A stretch of DNA of 64,000 nt from Pseudorasbora parva (GCF_024679245.1 NC_090183.1:25367355-25431354); one strand, 5' to 3'. Positions 1-15,097 are shown, counted from the first letter of the stretch. Notes: generated from the sequence alone by a model not told the origin. Made by a program: numbers and translations.

Positions 1-164
1 TAAATTAAAAAATGTATTTAGCAGCGATGCATTAAATTGATCAAGTTACAGTACAGACATTTATAATGTTGCATAAGCTTTATATTATAGATACATGCTT
101 TTCTTTTGACATTTCTATTCATCAAAGAATCCTAAAGAAAATTACACAACTGTTTAACATGTTA
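1..164. other. AT-rich non-coding DNA
   Basis: I see no gene, RNA or repeat that I recognise in this short AT-rich stretch. Confidence 0.5.
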
Positions 165-320
165 AATGTTTCTTGAGCAGGAAATCATCATATTAGAATG
201 ATTTCTGAAGGATCATGTGACACTGAAGACTGGAGTAATGATGCTGAAAATTCAGCTTTGCATCACAGGAATAAATATATATTATATTTTAAAATATATT
301 CAAATAAAAAACAGATTTTT
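165..320 (+). repeat. Common cyprinid interspersed repeat, copy 1
   Basis: The core (TTTCTGAAGGATCATGTGAC, then ACTGAAGACTGGAGTAATGA) recurs in inverted orientation at about 57675-57815 of this window, which shows directly that it is repeated. From general knowledge it is a very abundant cyprinid interspersed sequence. I cannot assign its class, and no terminal repeats or target duplication are visible. Confidence 0.6.
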
Positions 321-2559
321 GTATTTCTAATAACATAAATGCTGCCTTGGTGAGCATAAGAGGCTTCTTTAAAAACATTTTTAAAAATCTTGTCGTTTTA
401 AAACTTTTGACCGGTATTTGATGAAAAACTTAAACATAAAAAAATCCTAACTGAAATAAATAGTCTTAGCACTAAAGTAATAATATTGCTGATTTTATTA
501 AAGCCAATAAAAAATGTTAAAATACTTGAATACTATATATTAATATTATAATAGTATATGTATAAATAATAATAAAATATCACTACACCATTCACAGTCT
601 AGGCTGGAACATTTCATCCCTTTATTAGGGTATCCTTACAAAACAATTTATTTGGTGACAAAATGTAATATTTTGCATTTTTCTTCTCCTAATATTTTTT
701 GGTAGTAAACTGTAATTGTTTTTAAAAAGTGTAATATTTACAAACGGTGAAATCATTTTATTAAACAAATATCTAGGTGAAGTAAAAAGGTGATATTGGC
801 ACCAGCAGAAAGGTTCTATAACTACAAAACCAAATTATTATGTGTAATAGGCTATATCCTCACATGCTCAAAAATCACAGCTTTGGGGTGTGAAATATGA
901 TGAAATTTCGAAAACCATGAATATCATTAATGTTAATGCTCAGACTGATTGCACTAGCTTATCTAAACCTGCTAATCCATAGCTAGTGAAAACCATATCA
1001 ATCGCAAATCAAATCAATTCTCTAATTATTAGCTTGACTGCTAAACATAGTAATGGAAAGCCTTAATTATAAAAAAAAAAAAAAAAAAAAAACATCTAAA
1101 GAGGGGAACTTACAGATGCATTCATTAATAGATTCTCTATCATGTTATCCATTTAATCATTTTCTGTATTTGAGAGCCTGCATTTGATTCCCTTCATTTA
1201 AATACTGTAATAACTTGTTTTCTTTTAATGTAAGCTGGGACTTTTGAAACTTTTGAAAAGCAGTGTTTTCCACACTTCACATTTGACCGGACAATGATGC
1301 AAAACAATGTTTTATCATAGATTAGTCATACAAAACGGTATACTTTTATTCCCTTTTTGAGCTTTACCTTCTCTTTGCACTGGAGAAGCACTCTTTGCAC
1401 TTTTTTTTAGAATATACTAGTGTAAATTGCACTCTTTAGCAATGTGTTGTCGACTTTTTGAAATTAGTTGTTCTTGATCTATCACATTGTTTTAATCTCC
1501 ATGGTTTGTAACAAATTAACAGGATTGCACAATCGATGTTGTATGGAGTCATGCGGAGGGAAGGAAAATTTGCCTTGTAATTTGAAAGGCTAAATATTTT
1601 CTAATAGAGTATTCTCTAAAGTCAGTTACTGTGGTACGTATATGCTGTCTGACCCAATGTTTCGCTGTCTGGTGGTGTCACTACTGAGAATACAGAATAG
1701 TAAGCCTTTGAAAAGGGTACTTTTCCCTTTCATGGTATATAAAAAAGGATTTTTTGTCAGTACAAAGAGGGAATTTTAATGGAGATGCCACATTTTTAGA
1801 CGCAAGATGAATGTAGCCATATGGTGGAGGTCCGGACCCATGTTTGGGTAGTTCTGCTGGCCATGGCGTTTTTTTTCTTTTTGTGCTTTTTTGCCTCCTG
1901 TTCTCGCCAGATGGCTGTCACACAAGCCATTCCTCACCCGCAGTCGCCTAATTTGCCATTATTCTTTTTCTAATGGGGCCATTAACAACATCACTGATAA
2001 TTGAATCGAAAGTTTTCCTCGATTGGGCCATTTTGGGGGTTTAACGGGGAATAGGGCACATCCGAGACCATTCCTGCAACTTCTAGTCTCAAGCTGCTTC
2101 TGTTCGATTTGTTGGAATCAATAACGCAAATGATTGCGGATTGTTGGGCTACTGGTATTCAGTCAGTTTAAACTATTTAAAATATTGTATAACATCAGAC
2201 AATGAAATTGCCTCTAAAACGGAATATGTAATTATGAAAATTGAAGTTATTTTTGTATGTCAACTAAGCTTATCAATACAACATTATTCTGGACCAACTT
2301 CAAAATCAAATTAATTACAATATACCAATTACAATTTTAAATGAACTCTGATTCAAAGTAATTATCCATATTTGCAGATAAAAGTACTCAAATGGGGCAA
2401 TGTGGCAAGCTTCATTTGATAATACAATAATAATTTGTATAGTTAGTTACAGAATATTAACAGGTTACATTGATACTTTATACAGTAAATACACTATATT
2501 GCAAAACGTTTTGGGATACACATGAACTTTAATGCCATCCCATTCTTAATTCGTAGGGT
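321..2559. other. Non-coding AT-rich stretch
   Basis: No coding frame with splice signals or protein-like content is visible. It holds an A run at about 1071-1090. The part 1860-2110 is richer in GC and less simple than its surroundings and could be a conserved non-coding element, but nothing in the sequence alone proves this. Confidence 0.4.
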
Positions 2560-3140
2560 TTAATATAGGAGGGAGTATTAGGAGGGAATGGGCCCACCAT
2601 TTCAGCTAACAGATTCAACTCTTCTAGGAAGGCTTTCCACAATGTTTAGGAGTGTTATGGGAATTTTTTAGGCACTGATGTTGCACGAGATGGCCTGGTT
2701 CACAGTCTCCGCTCTAATTCATCTCAAAGGTGTTCAATCGGGTTGAGGTCAGGCCAGTCAAGTTCCTCATCCATGTCTTTAAGGACCTTGTTTAGTACAC
2801 TATAGTGTGCAGTCATGTTGGAACAGGAAGGGGCCAATCCCAAACTGTTCCCACAAAATGTCTTAGTATGCTGAAGCATTAATAATTAATTTCACTGGAA
2901 CTAATGGGCCAAGCCCAACCCCTGAAAAACAACACCACGATATAATCCCTCCTCCACCAAACTTTACACGTGTCAAACAAGTACCGTTCTCCTGGGAACC
3001 ACCTAACCCAGACTTGTCCATTTTTTTTTTTTTGTGTGGATTTGCCAGACAGAGAAGTGAGACTCATCACTCTAGAGAACATATCTTCACTACTGGTCTG
3101 TAAACACGACGACGGAGAATACAATATATAATCCTTAATT
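2560..3140 (-). pseudogene. Tc1/mariner-like transposase remnant
   Basis: Read on the minus strand, this stretch carries pieces of a Tc1-like DDE transposase in several frames. RVKFGGGGIISW (about 2943-2980) matches the 'VKHGGGSVMVWG' region of the family, and DWPDLNPIEHL (about 2729-2759) matches the 'SPDLNPIENLW' block that carries the second catalytic Asp, followed by a decayed Glu-bearing region. Stops and frameshifts separate the blocks, so it is a dead C-terminal two-thirds copy. A T-run at about 3021-3034 falls inside it. Both Tc1-type terminal repeats are missing or unrecognisable. Its 5' side abuts the TIR element that starts at 3141. Confidence 0.65.
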
Positions 3141-3509
3141 GGCCCCACTTTATATTAGGTGGCCTTAAGTACTATGTACTTACATCAAAAAATAAGTACA
3201 ATGTACTTACTGTGTTCAAATTGTATTGTAAAACACTTTTGCTGATATTGAGGTGGGATACGGGTAGAGTTAAGGACAGGTGTAGTGGTGTGGGTCAGTT
3301 TAAGGGTAGGATTAGGGGTAAGGGAAGTGCCAACTGTGTAATTACAAATGTAACTACAGAAATTAATTACAGACCAATTGCAGGAAGGCATTTGTTAAAA
3401 TGTAAGTACAATGTAAAACATTTATGTACACAATAAGTGCATTGTATCAAATAATTAATTACAATGTTAGTACATAGTAGCTAAGGCCACCTTAATATAA
3501 AGTGGGTCC
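3141..3509. mobile_element. 369-bp non-autonomous TIR element
   Basis: The two ends are inverted repeats of about 45 bp: the left begins GGCCCCACTTTATATTAGGT and the complement of the right begins GGACCCACTTTATATTAAGG, and both continue into TACTATGTACT. The flanks are CCTTAATT (3133-3140) and CTTTAATT (3510-3517), an imperfect 8-bp target duplication that suits a hAT-like or other 8-bp-TSD superfamily. No transposase is encoded; the short open frames inside are not protein-like. Confidence 0.75.
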
Positions 3510-3517
3510 CTTTAATT

Positions 3518-3932
3518 AAAGCAAACATAATAGTAAAAACAATACAATGAGGAGAACTAAGAATTTAAATACACAAGTAGACATAATGAGGAAACTAAAT
3601 GAACAACAGGTTAACATAATCAGTAGCTAAGGGAAAAAAACTGTCACACACTAGGAAACTAGGGATGCATCCGAAATCTTAAAAATGCTGCCTTCGGACG
3701 ATGCATTGTAAGGTAGGAAAGCATCAAGGCACATCCCAATCCAATGTTAGGTGGATGACTTCCTGTGTACTGAGATACCTTCATCTAATCGATTTTTGGA
3801 GGCAGCATAGATGTTTCCTTCGCTGCCTTTGATATCTCACAATCCTGTATGTTCTATTCAGTGACAGTTGAGAAAAAGAAAGATGGGTTTGAAAGTATAT
3901 GCTTCGCCTAAAGATAAGCCCCTCACCTATTT
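3518..3932. other. Non-coding, probable repeat fragment
   Basis: The segment 3660-3890 (GGGATGCATCCGAAA near its start) has the look of a decayed interspersed repeat, and a similar 'TTTGGGATGCATC' string occurs near 21285. No gene is visible. Confidence 0.3.
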
Positions 3933-3936
3933 TTAA

Positions 3937-4563
3937 AGAGTTAGTTCACCCAAAAATGAAATTTATGTCCTTAATGACTACCCCTAATGTTGTTCCACAC
4001 CTGTAAGACCTCCGCTAATTTTCGGAACACAGTTTAAGATATTTAATATTTTAGTCCCAGAGCATATGCAGTCTCTGCACACTTTACTGTCCATGTCCAG
4101 AAAGGGAATAAAAACATCATCAAAGTAGTCCATATGTGACATCAGTTGGTTAACTAGAATCTCTTGAAGCATCGAAAATACATTTTGGTCAAAAATGTAT
4201 GAACAAAACAAAAAACAAAAACTATGACTTTATTTAGCATTGTCTTCTCTTCCGTGTTCCTCAAATAAAGATTTTAAAAGGCCATGAATCGGTAAATCGA
4301 TATAATGATTTTGATCGTCAATGTCACGTGCTTTTACCAGTTTGGTGGTCTGACACAAGATCCAAACTCATCTACTTTGATGATGTTTTTATTAGCTTTC
4401 TGGAAATGGACAGTAAAGTGTGCATAGACTGCATATGCTCTGGGAAGAAAATATAAAATATCTTATACTGTGTTCCGAAGATGAGCGGAGGTCTTACGGG
4501 TGTGGAACGACATTTGGGTGAGTCATTAATGACATCAATTAAATTTTTGGGTGAACTAACACT
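3937..4563. mobile_element. TTAA-flanked long-arm MITE, copy 1
   Basis: It is flanked by TTAA on both sides (3933-3936 and 4564-4567) and ends in AAGAGTTAGTTCACCCAAAA and its near complement. The body is a large imperfect palindrome: blocks such as AAGTGTGCATAGACTGCATA in the right half reappear complemented in the left half. TTAA targets point to a piggyBac- or Kolobok-type transposase supplied in trans. No protein is encoded. Confidence 0.8.
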
Positions 4564-4567
4564 TTAA

Positions 4568-4758
4568 AGGGCGGCACGCTGAAGCCGTGCAGTAAATAAA
4601 AAATAAAAGTAAAAAATCCAGTCAATTTCAAAATAAACACCCTGTGCAGACTCCGTATTTCACATAAATATCCTTACTACAGTATATATTCCAGTTTTAT
4701 TAGTTCACTGTAATTAATACAACAGTGTACTTTAGCATTCATTAACAAATTAATTACT
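4568..4758. other. AT-rich non-coding DNA
   Basis: Nothing recognisable apart from its position between the MITE and the palindrome. Confidence 0.4.
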
Positions 4759-4925
4759 ACTATCCTACATGAAAATATACCACAGTATTTACTTTGTTAA
4801 ACTAGTAAATTCCAGTATACGGTATATATTATACAACAATTGTTGTAAATACTATAATATACTGTATACTGGAATTTACCAGTTTAACAAAGTAAATACT
4901 GTAGTATATTGTCATGTGGGATAGT
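4759..4925. repeat. Palindrome with about 60-bp arms
   Basis: The left arm starts ACTATCCTACATGAAAATAT and the right arm ends ATATTGTCATGTGGGATAGT. The arms are near-perfect complements around a centre near 4842, which is itself ATACAACAATTGTTGTA. It is probably a small foldback MITE. Related AT-rich sequence lies outside the arms. It would form a hairpin if single-stranded. Confidence 0.75.
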
Positions 4926-5955
4926 AAAAAACAATAAATTGAATTAAACTGGAGAAAACAAACACGTCATTGTAGGACACAAAACTATCGAGAAAAACAA
5001 CGAAGGACTGTGTATTCACATGGTCTTACGCTATTGGTGTGTGTTGGCACTGCAGAGAAGACGGAACAAAACCTCAGCACAGCCGTAATGCGGCGCAGAT
5101 GCGTACAGTGTAAACAAGGGGTCAGAAAGCTACAAAACCGATATTAGTGGCTGGTATAGAAACATTTTACCATCAATTTCATTTAAATCTGTAAATCTTA
5201 AAATGTAATTTTTTACGGTAAATTTCTGTTAACCACACCTGCCAGTTTTTTTTTGTTTTGTTTTTTTTTTACCATACATTTCACAGATTTTTTTTTTTTT
5301 TTTTTTACAGTGTGTCTATATATATAAATATATGTTTGACGGTTTGCTTGGCTAGTCTGATTATCCAAAACCTCCCTACCACGGGAAGCTGTAGCTGTAT
5401 CTACCCTGAAAGCTTACTCTGTTTGTTTTTCCTTTCCACTTGTAAGAACTTGTCACTGGCCTAGAAAGAAACACCAAAATGCTTAAAAGTGGTGCTATTT
5501 TAAGTCTTTTTGCAGTCATGAATATTCTACACTTCTGACACAACTTATTGCATTTCCTTCAGCTGGGCGCATAAAGTATGGAAAGAAACATCAAAATGAG
5601 TGTTCAACATGCTAGCATATCTGTGTAATACAAACAGAGTAACAGCACTGACATCCATCGGGAAGTTTTGTTCCCTGTCACAAGGTGTTTGGAGACTGAC
5701 TTCATCCAGTTAGTTCATTGCTAACCTTGTATTATGAGGCTACACATACAGAGACTGAGACAGTTGACAGTTAATTATAGGAGCCATGGATCGCTGTAGA
5801 CATGTTTGTCAGCTGTATGCCGATTGACTTGCGACTTGTTTATTTTTCAATGCTGCTCCATTGTTTTCTAGAGCTGCTTAGATGAGTCTATTTTGCAACG
5901 TGTGAGAAGTGCCCCGGGGCTTGCCATAATGATGGTAATAAGAGAATGCATCCTG

Positions 5956-5958
<3 letters not shown>
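4926..5958. other. Non-coding stretch
   Basis: T-rich runs lie at 5246-5310. No coding content or splice-flanked frame was found. Confidence 0.4.
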
Positions 5959-6034
<76 letters not shown>

Positions 6035-6040
6035 GGGGGG
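5959..6040. repeat. (AG)n then G17 run
   Basis: About 33 AG units are followed directly by 17 G. The open frames through it on both strands are artefacts of the repeat. Confidence 0.95.
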
Positions 6041-7424
6041 ATAACTGCATTGTTTGGGGAGAGGAAATAATTGTTGAAGGTGACCTGATATGTTCATGAG
6101 TGAATTACCCAAAGTCCTCCTCACATTAACCTGCGCGGTTGTACTGTACCTCTTCAATTAATTCTGTTTTGTATGTGGAGTTTTACTGTGACATGCAGCA
6201 TTGACCTGAAAATGTACTATATAGCATGTGTTGTGTATTATCAAACATAAATGTTCCATTCATTTGTAGTGTAGATGCATAGGGCAGTGAAAAGCGAACA
6301 AGCAGCTCTCATCATGTGAAAATGTAGTTTTCATTCGGAATTCAATACTAAGCCCCTTAAAATCAATTTTAATTATTCTAACTAATCCGTATACAAGCAT
6401 CACTGCAATTTGTGAAAGACAGAGAGTGAGAAAAGAATGTGTTTAATTCAAACAGAGTGATGGAGACAAACTGAGAGGCAGATCGAGGTAATGGAAGAGA
6501 CAGAGTGTGATGGTTGGAAATGCTGAGACAGACAGCGATAGATGGAGGAGTGTGAGTCAACTCTGTTGTGATGGAGACCAGCGAGACTTTCTTAAACACC
6601 TTGTTCACGTATCCAAACTTCTACGGGTTTGCAGCTGTTGAAGAATATTTCTGTTCCTACTCTCACAACTCTCAGAATAGACAGAGCTTGAGTGATCAGA
6701 TGGAATTCAAGCGTAGTTCAGGCACTGGTCGCTAAACGATATCAGTTGACGCTCAGCTGATTTGTTACTAGCTATAGTATTTAAGCTCATTCAAACACGT
6801 TCCTCAGTCGCACAGACATGCGTGCACCCCTTCACCTCCTGGGATCTTCATAATTGAGTTTTAAATAATTAATATTTAAATAATAATTTATAATTAATTT
6901 AAAATAAGACAAATCTGATATTATTATAATCGTAGATCTGTTATTTAAGAGTTGAGATCATTCTTCATTGCTGATCTAACCAGCAGAAGACACGAGCCGC
7001 AGTTTAAATCCCAGTTGAGCAGGTGGGGCATGTTGTAACGGTGTCACATTTTGTAACCTATTAGAAATATGTTATTATGCTATACTTTTATAAATTCTAT
7101 AGCGAAACCACAAGAAAAATGTTTTTAGCTGTTGTATAGCTGTATTTTAGCTGTATTTATGTGTTTTTTGTATTAAATACAAAAAGTTTATATATTTAAT
7201 GATTAAAAAATGCCATTATTTTATTTTAAAAAAGGTAATAATTGTATTTTATTAACAAAATATTTTAGTTTGTCTTGGATTTTATAAAAAAAAAAAAATG
7301 TATTATACCAAAATTTTAAGCTGTCATTTGGTAATGTTACACTGTACCCCACCTATGGGGCATGTTGTCACATTTAACTTCCATTCTTTCGGGTAAATCA
7401 AGAAAAAAGTTAATGAAACAAAAC
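6041..7424. other. Non-coding stretch
   Basis: AT-rich sequence with no recognisable gene. The strings TGGGGCATGTTGT at 7024 and 7358 recur about 330 bp apart with TAACGGTGTCACATT or TCACATTTAAC after them, suggesting a decayed duplicated repeat. Confidence 0.35.
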
Positions 7425-7510
7425 ATTTACATTTTACATTTACATTTAATCATTTAGCAGACGCTTTTATCCAAAGCGACTTACAAAAAAGGGGAGAGCA
7501 ATAGAAGCAA
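7425..7510 (-). repeat. Fish retroposon-tail-like repeat
   Basis: It contains CATTTAGCAGACGCTTTTAT followed by CCAAAGCGACTTACAA, preceded by reiterated TTTACA. From general knowledge this string and its complement are a very common teleost repeat tail, seen at SINE/LINE 3' ends. The tandem TTACAT units would be the tail of a minus-strand copy. No tRNA-like head is visible. Confidence 0.5.
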
Positions 7511-7602
7511 CAAAACAAAAAAAGGCCAACAACCTGTAAGAGCTGTAAGTCTCAATTAATTAGCACAGTAGACCTTTTTTTTTATAGCCATCTACAATAG
7601 CC

Positions 7603-7849
7603 ATCTACAATAGCCCTCTACAACAAAAACTCACGTACGCAAAATACAGAACACTGGATTTTGATAGCCATGATAACAACCCATTAGGACTAAGGCTATT
7701 GCCCCAGCTGTTGTCGTTAATGCAGATTCAGTGGCCCAATGGGTTGGTTTTGTATGTTATTCTAGCTAAACGCGCAGCAATAGCCATCTACAACAAAAAC
7801 TCACATACGCAAAATACAGTACACCGGATTATGATAGCTATGATAACTA
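7603..7849 (+). repeat. Direct duplication, period about 174 bp
   Basis: ATAGCCATCTACAA plus CAAAAACTCACGTACGCAAA at about 7605-7675 is repeated at about 7777-7849 with a few substitutions, continuing into GGATTNTGATAGC. It is a segmental tandem duplication of non-coding DNA, not a coding repeat. Confidence 0.7.
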
Positions 7850-9784
7850 TGTAACACATAATTGTACTATGGAATTAATGTGGGAAAAAAATAAGCAGAT
7901 TTACACAAACTAAGAAAGTCAAAAAGCATTAGGTTGTGCCCCTCTCTCCCCTTCTTTTAGATTTTACTTGGTTACCTGTTTTCCTTTGTACCAATTTACC
8001 ACTCTTCATGTGTTACTATGGTTATTGATTCATTAGAACACACTTCTTCATCACTGAGTTAATCACTCTGTGTATTTATGCATGTGGAAATAATTGCAAA
8101 GAAAATTTCCCCAAGGGGACAATAAAAAAAGTAAAAAAGTCAACACCAACCACTTCACACTACTATTTTTCATCTGTTTATCACATCATCATATCTGTCC
8201 ATTTAACGTGACGACTGTTTTAAATGAAAAATATATATTACTATCAACAATATATTAATACAAAATATTTAAATACATATATATGAATACAAACTGATTT
8301 TAAATCACAATAAAATACAGATATGTATTTTTTGTTTTATAAAAATATTGCTTTTATACAATTTTTGCTTATTTAAAATCAATAAAGTGTGTGTGTTTTT
8401 AAATACATTTCAAAAGTTAATAAATATGTGCAACTTTTATTATTATTATTTTTTTATTCGCTTTGCATTGTAGCAAGAGTCTGCAACAACAAAATATGAA
8501 AAAATGGTCTATACACTTTCTGAATCCACTGTATTCACATGTTGCTATTAATATTATTATTATTTTTTAATGATTGCTTGTTTGTGTACATTTACATACA
8601 GATTTTATGGTTTTGATAGCTAATATGGAATGGTTTATTTAGTTAATGGGGTGCTAAAACAACACTAATGCAAATGCACAATGAAATGCTAATGAATTCA
8701 AATAAACAATGCTAACAGTACATTTCATTTTATTATCAATGTCATCCTCAGACTATTACACACTCCTGTTATCCTTTTATAAAGGCTATTGTTGAATCTC
8801 ATGTTTAACACATTCACATATACACAAACTCAACCACAAATGACCACCATGCCTGTAAGGGAAATAACACAGTCTAAAATCTTCATGAACAGCTTAAATT
8901 TCACAGTCTATGGCCTGTAGCGACAAAGCACTCTTGCCGCATTATAAGTCTGGTTCAACCCTAAATTTGACAGAATTAGGATGAAAGGAAGCATTGTGAG
9001 GAACTGGTAATATGTCTTATGACTGTAGACATCTAAAGAAGCACAGATAGCCACGTTTGCCTGGTCAGTAACAATAACTGCTTACAAAGGAACAAGAAGA
9101 TCCCAATCAAAGCCTGTACATGTAATTAAAAGGATTTGGTGCCCAGCGAGGGTCTATCTGCAGGACCCGAGGCAGCAGTGTTCATCGAGAGCTGAGCTGA
9201 GAGAGACAGCAGGCCCTGAGACAGCGCTTTATATGAGCTTGAGACGAGTGCTCTGATGACAGGTTGTCTCCCACAGAGGAAACAGAGCCAAGGGTTCAGG
9301 TTTGGGCTTCAAAGCTCCTGGTTTAAGCAGATAATCGAAAGGCATGTGAGCTGGAAAATGTACGGCTGAATCAAAGACTTGATTACTATTATAGCAGTGG
9401 CCCCTCAGGCTGAGGTGAAGATGATGACAGCTTGCTTTCTGACACCTTTTATGCCCATTAGATGTTCAGTTACATCAGAGGCATGGTTGCGGGCAATCAT
9501 TTGGTGAACACTCCTGGGGCCGATATTGTGTGTCTGTCAGTATGTATGTTGTTTCAAGTGTTGGATGCGCTTATGCTAAAAGGAAAAAGAGGAAAGCTTT
9601 ATAGGAACTCATTAAATATGAATAAACTAATTTATATTCATTACATAATGCTTTTAAAAAGACCAGTAATGTGTTTATTTACATTAATGAATATGTATGA
9701 AAAAACATGACTCATAATATATTATTTATAAAATATATATATTTTTTTATTTTAATAAGCAAACATTTGAACCATAATATACAC
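7850..9784. other. Non-coding AT-rich stretch
   Basis: No gene found. The part 8870-9450 is less AT-rich and has no obvious simple repeat, so it is a weak candidate for conserved non-coding sequence. Confidence 0.35.
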
Positions 9785-10221
9785 TATAATTCTGTCACGT
9801 CTGCTCTTGGTTTGTGTTTTGTTTAGGGATCTTGTTTAGTTCCAGTTTAGTTTCCTGTGTTTCCGTTGTCCCTGTTCATCTGTAGTTTGATTTGCCCTCA
9901 TATGTTACACACGTGTCTAGTTAATTATTTATTTTGGCCTCAAGTGTTTCTCTGTGAATTTATTGGGGGTATGCACACATTGTATGCCGCATACGTCGAT
10001 GCATGCACCCCCCCCCCCCCCCAAAAAAAAAAAGAAGAAAAAAAGAAAACCATATTATGCCTAATAAGCAGACAACGAACATGGTCATGTTGTAACCTGT
10101 TTTCTTTTATCGGAGTAAGGTCATAAACGGCGTAAGCATAAACCGGTCAGGGCATGTCGTTTTTTGACTCTTACCCCGATTTCGCGCTGCATGTAAACTC
10201 ATTAAGCTGCTTTCTGTCGGC
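9785..10221. repeat. Repeat debris with C15 and A-rich runs
   Basis: The part 9793-9975 (GTCACGTCTGCTCTTGG, CCTGTGTTTCC, GTTGTCCCTG) resembles the complement of the element at 36690-36900, which has GGGACACCTGTG and AGGAACACATGAGGGC. A C run lies at 10008-10022 and an A-rich run follows. No gene is seen. Confidence 0.35.
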
Positions 10222-11015
<794 letters not shown>

Positions 11016-11160
11016 GAAATAAGGACATATATCACAAACGCAGACTCTTGACTGTTTTAGGAATGTTTATCCACCACATTACCTTTTATTTAAACCAAAA
11101 TAAAGCCATTGTCAGTTCGTCTGTCAGTTGGTAGGCAATTTTGGTATATATATATGTATT

Positions 11161-11164
<4 letters not shown>

Positions 11165-11248
<84 letters not shown>
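11165..11248. repeat. (CA)n microsatellite
   Basis: About 42 uninterrupted CA units. Confidence 0.97.
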
Positions 11249-11250
<2 letters not shown>

Positions 11251-11335
11251 GATTATCCGACTATCGGTCAACCATAGAAAGATTAGACAATTCTGATGCG
11301 AATGTGTAAATCCTTAGTTGGGGACACCCCTATTT

Positions 11336-11496
<161 letters not shown>

Positions 11497-11654
11497 TTTT
11501 TTTTTCTCTTTACATCTATTTTAATTGTCCTTGTTTTTATTTTAATTCTTACACATGATATTCTTATTTCTTATACATATGTTATCACTATTTTAATTAA
11601 TTTATATGTAAAGTACTTTGAACTGCCATTAGATATAAGTATTACTCACAGCAC

Positions 11655-11835
11655 ATTTTATGCCTGGGGCCTGTACCATGATGGTAGTTTAACAAACTCA
11701 GGCTTACAGGATTAGTTTCGAGTTGACAAAACCAAACCAATCTATTCAGGCTTTGTTGGTACCATGATGCTGATCTTCAGCTTTCTCTGTCAACTCGGGC
11801 TTTGATCCTGAGGTTAGGAGTTTAGCTGTGACATC
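11655..11835. repeat. Fish TIR-element fragment
   Basis: It begins near GGGGCCTGTACCATGATGG. A shorter GGTACCATGATGC recurs inside it at about 11758, and AACTCAGGC and AACTCGGGC recur as well. I recognise the style of a common fish non-autonomous DNA transposon but cannot name its class. Confidence 0.35.
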
Positions 11836-11909
11836 AGCAGTGAACAGCCAATCACATGCTGTGCATGAGTGATGTGACATCAGCAGTGAACAGCCAGTCA
11901 CATGCTGCT
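11829..11909 (+). repeat. Tandem duplication of about 33 bp, period 45
   Basis: GTGACATCAGCAGTGAACAG (11829) followed by CCAATCACATGCTG is repeated at 11874 as the same block with one change (CCAGTCACATGCTG). Confidence 0.85.
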
Positions 11910-11980
11910 GAACAGAGATTCACTTCTCACAAGATTGAGTGAGATTAATTTCTTATTATATCTAAATCATTCAAAACTAT

Positions 11981-12114
11981 TCTTCTTCTTCTTCTTCTTC
12001 TTCTTCTTCTTCTTCTTCTTCTTCTTCTTCTTCTTCTTCTTCTTCTTCTTCTTCTTCTTCTTCTTCTTCTTCTTCTTCTTCTTCTTCTTCTTCTTCTTCA
12101 TCTTCTTCTTCTTC
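11981..12114. repeat. (CTT)n microsatellite
   Basis: A pure polypyrimidine/polypurine tract with one TCA interruption at about 12098-12100. Such mirror-repeat tracts can adopt triplex (H-DNA) form. Confidence 0.97.
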
Positions 12115-12345
12115 ATATTATTATTATTAAAAATAAGCATTGTTAAAAGCCAGATGCTTTAGTCTTTAAAAAAAAACATTTGTTTTTAAACCATAGTGAC
12201 ATAGTTTGGAGTAGAAACAGGGGGAGTGACTTTACTGAATCAGAGGTTTGTCACTTGATCTTTTATCCAGAACATAACCTGCCCTGGAGCAGGATAGCTG
12301 TGGAGGTAAGTTTCTATGGAGATGAACACAGTTAAACGCCAAACC

Positions 12346-13093
<748 letters not shown>

Positions 13094-13361
13094 TCAATCT
13101 CTATGTTACTTAATCACATGGAATTTGTGAGACATGGACAGAGCTTTGCAAGGGCCCCTCTTTTGCTGTGTGTCTTTGTATGTTTGTTTGCTTGAAAAGC
13201 TGATGAAATTCTTGTGAAACTTATAGCTCTTCCCTGGCTGTACTTGTTGCTGTGTAGACACATTTTAGGTGAACTGAATTGGTACTGAGAACCAATAAAG
13301 GATTTTTGTCCCTTTTTTCTGCACACTAATTTGAGGACAGGAAATGAGAAGAGATTACTGC

Positions 13362-14176
<815 letters not shown>

Positions 14177-14340
14177 TAGGGCTGTCAATCGATTAAAATA
14201 TTTAATAGTGATTAATTGCATGATTGCCATGAGTTAACTCATGATTAATCACAATTTAATCACACATTTTTAGCAATATTGTAAATGTATCTTAAATTAA
14301 GTTTAAATTAAGTTTTTAATATTTTAATCAACATGGGTTT
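14177..14340 (+). repeat. Non-autonomous element end, AATCGATT type
   Basis: It begins TAGGGCTGTCAATCGATTAA, a start I recognise from abundant fish hAT-like non-autonomous elements. A similar start occurs at 33426. It follows the CTAT array directly. The other end is not resolved. Confidence 0.4.
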
Positions 14341-14547
14341 GGACAAATAAGCATGCTTTATGCAAATGTAAATTTATAATTAGTGGAACCATACTTATTC
14401 AATAATAATCAATACAGCATGAAGACTAGACGTATCAAAGGTCATAGATGTTTATCAAAGAAATTGTTCATGTCTCTTAAACCTAAACTTAAAAATTAAG
14501 AATAAGCAGTGATTTCTCTCATTTTAAGAATATAAAGGGAGTTTTTA

Positions 14548-15097
14548 TAGCCTGACGTGGTCATTCTCATGCAATTCTAGTCAGAATATGAGTCTGAAAC
14601 TGCTCCATTGGGCTGCGATTATGGGGCATGTTTCAACCGAACCAGGAAAGACATCAATCGGATAGACCTACAACCAATCAGAGCAAACGAAGTGACGCAT
14701 TGTCAAATGTGAACATAGTTCAACTGCACTGTGTTGCCAAGTCGTCCACCCCCCCCCCCCCCCGCAGATATATATTATGTGATATATAGACCCATGAGTG
14801 CGAATTTTAGCTGGCAACCTTACCAAAATAACACACATTTTACCCCCCAAACGCCATTTTCCCCCGGAGAACCCCCCGAGAAGCTATTATTTAGGGCTAG
14901 TAGTTGGCGGGTTTTGTTGTAAAAACTTGGCAACCCTGTCTGCCCATCGTCTAAGGTCTAAAGCCCGCCCTGATGATTTCATTGGTCCGAACAGTTTCTG
15001 TTCTGGGATAATTAGTCCTCTATGGAGCAAGGCCAGACCGAACTGCCCGACCTAAAAATTTTGCGGGCAGGGCTAAGTTCGGGTGGCATCCAGGCTA
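14548..15097. mobile_element. TAGCCTG element with 9-bp TSD, copy 1
   Basis: It starts TAGCCTGACGTGG and ends CATCCAGGCTA, so the inverted ends share TAGCCTG. The perfect 9-bp direct repeat GAGTTTTTA flanks it at 14539-14547 and 15098-15106. The body is colinear with the copy at 62716-63482, sharing AGTCAGAATATGAGTCTGAA, CGGAGAACCCCCCGAGAAGC and GCCCGCCCTGATGATTTCAT. A C16-type run occurs at 14747-14763. No transposase is present. A 9-bp target duplication fits Mutator-like or Merlin-like transposases; which one is not decided by this sequence. Confidence 0.85.

Noticed and set aside
9462..9710. 82-codon plus-strand frame with ATG
   Set aside because: AT-rich, no domain, no splice or promoter evidence.
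11902..12162. Poly-Phe frame as a signal or membrane protein
   Set aside because: It is simply the (CTT)n array.
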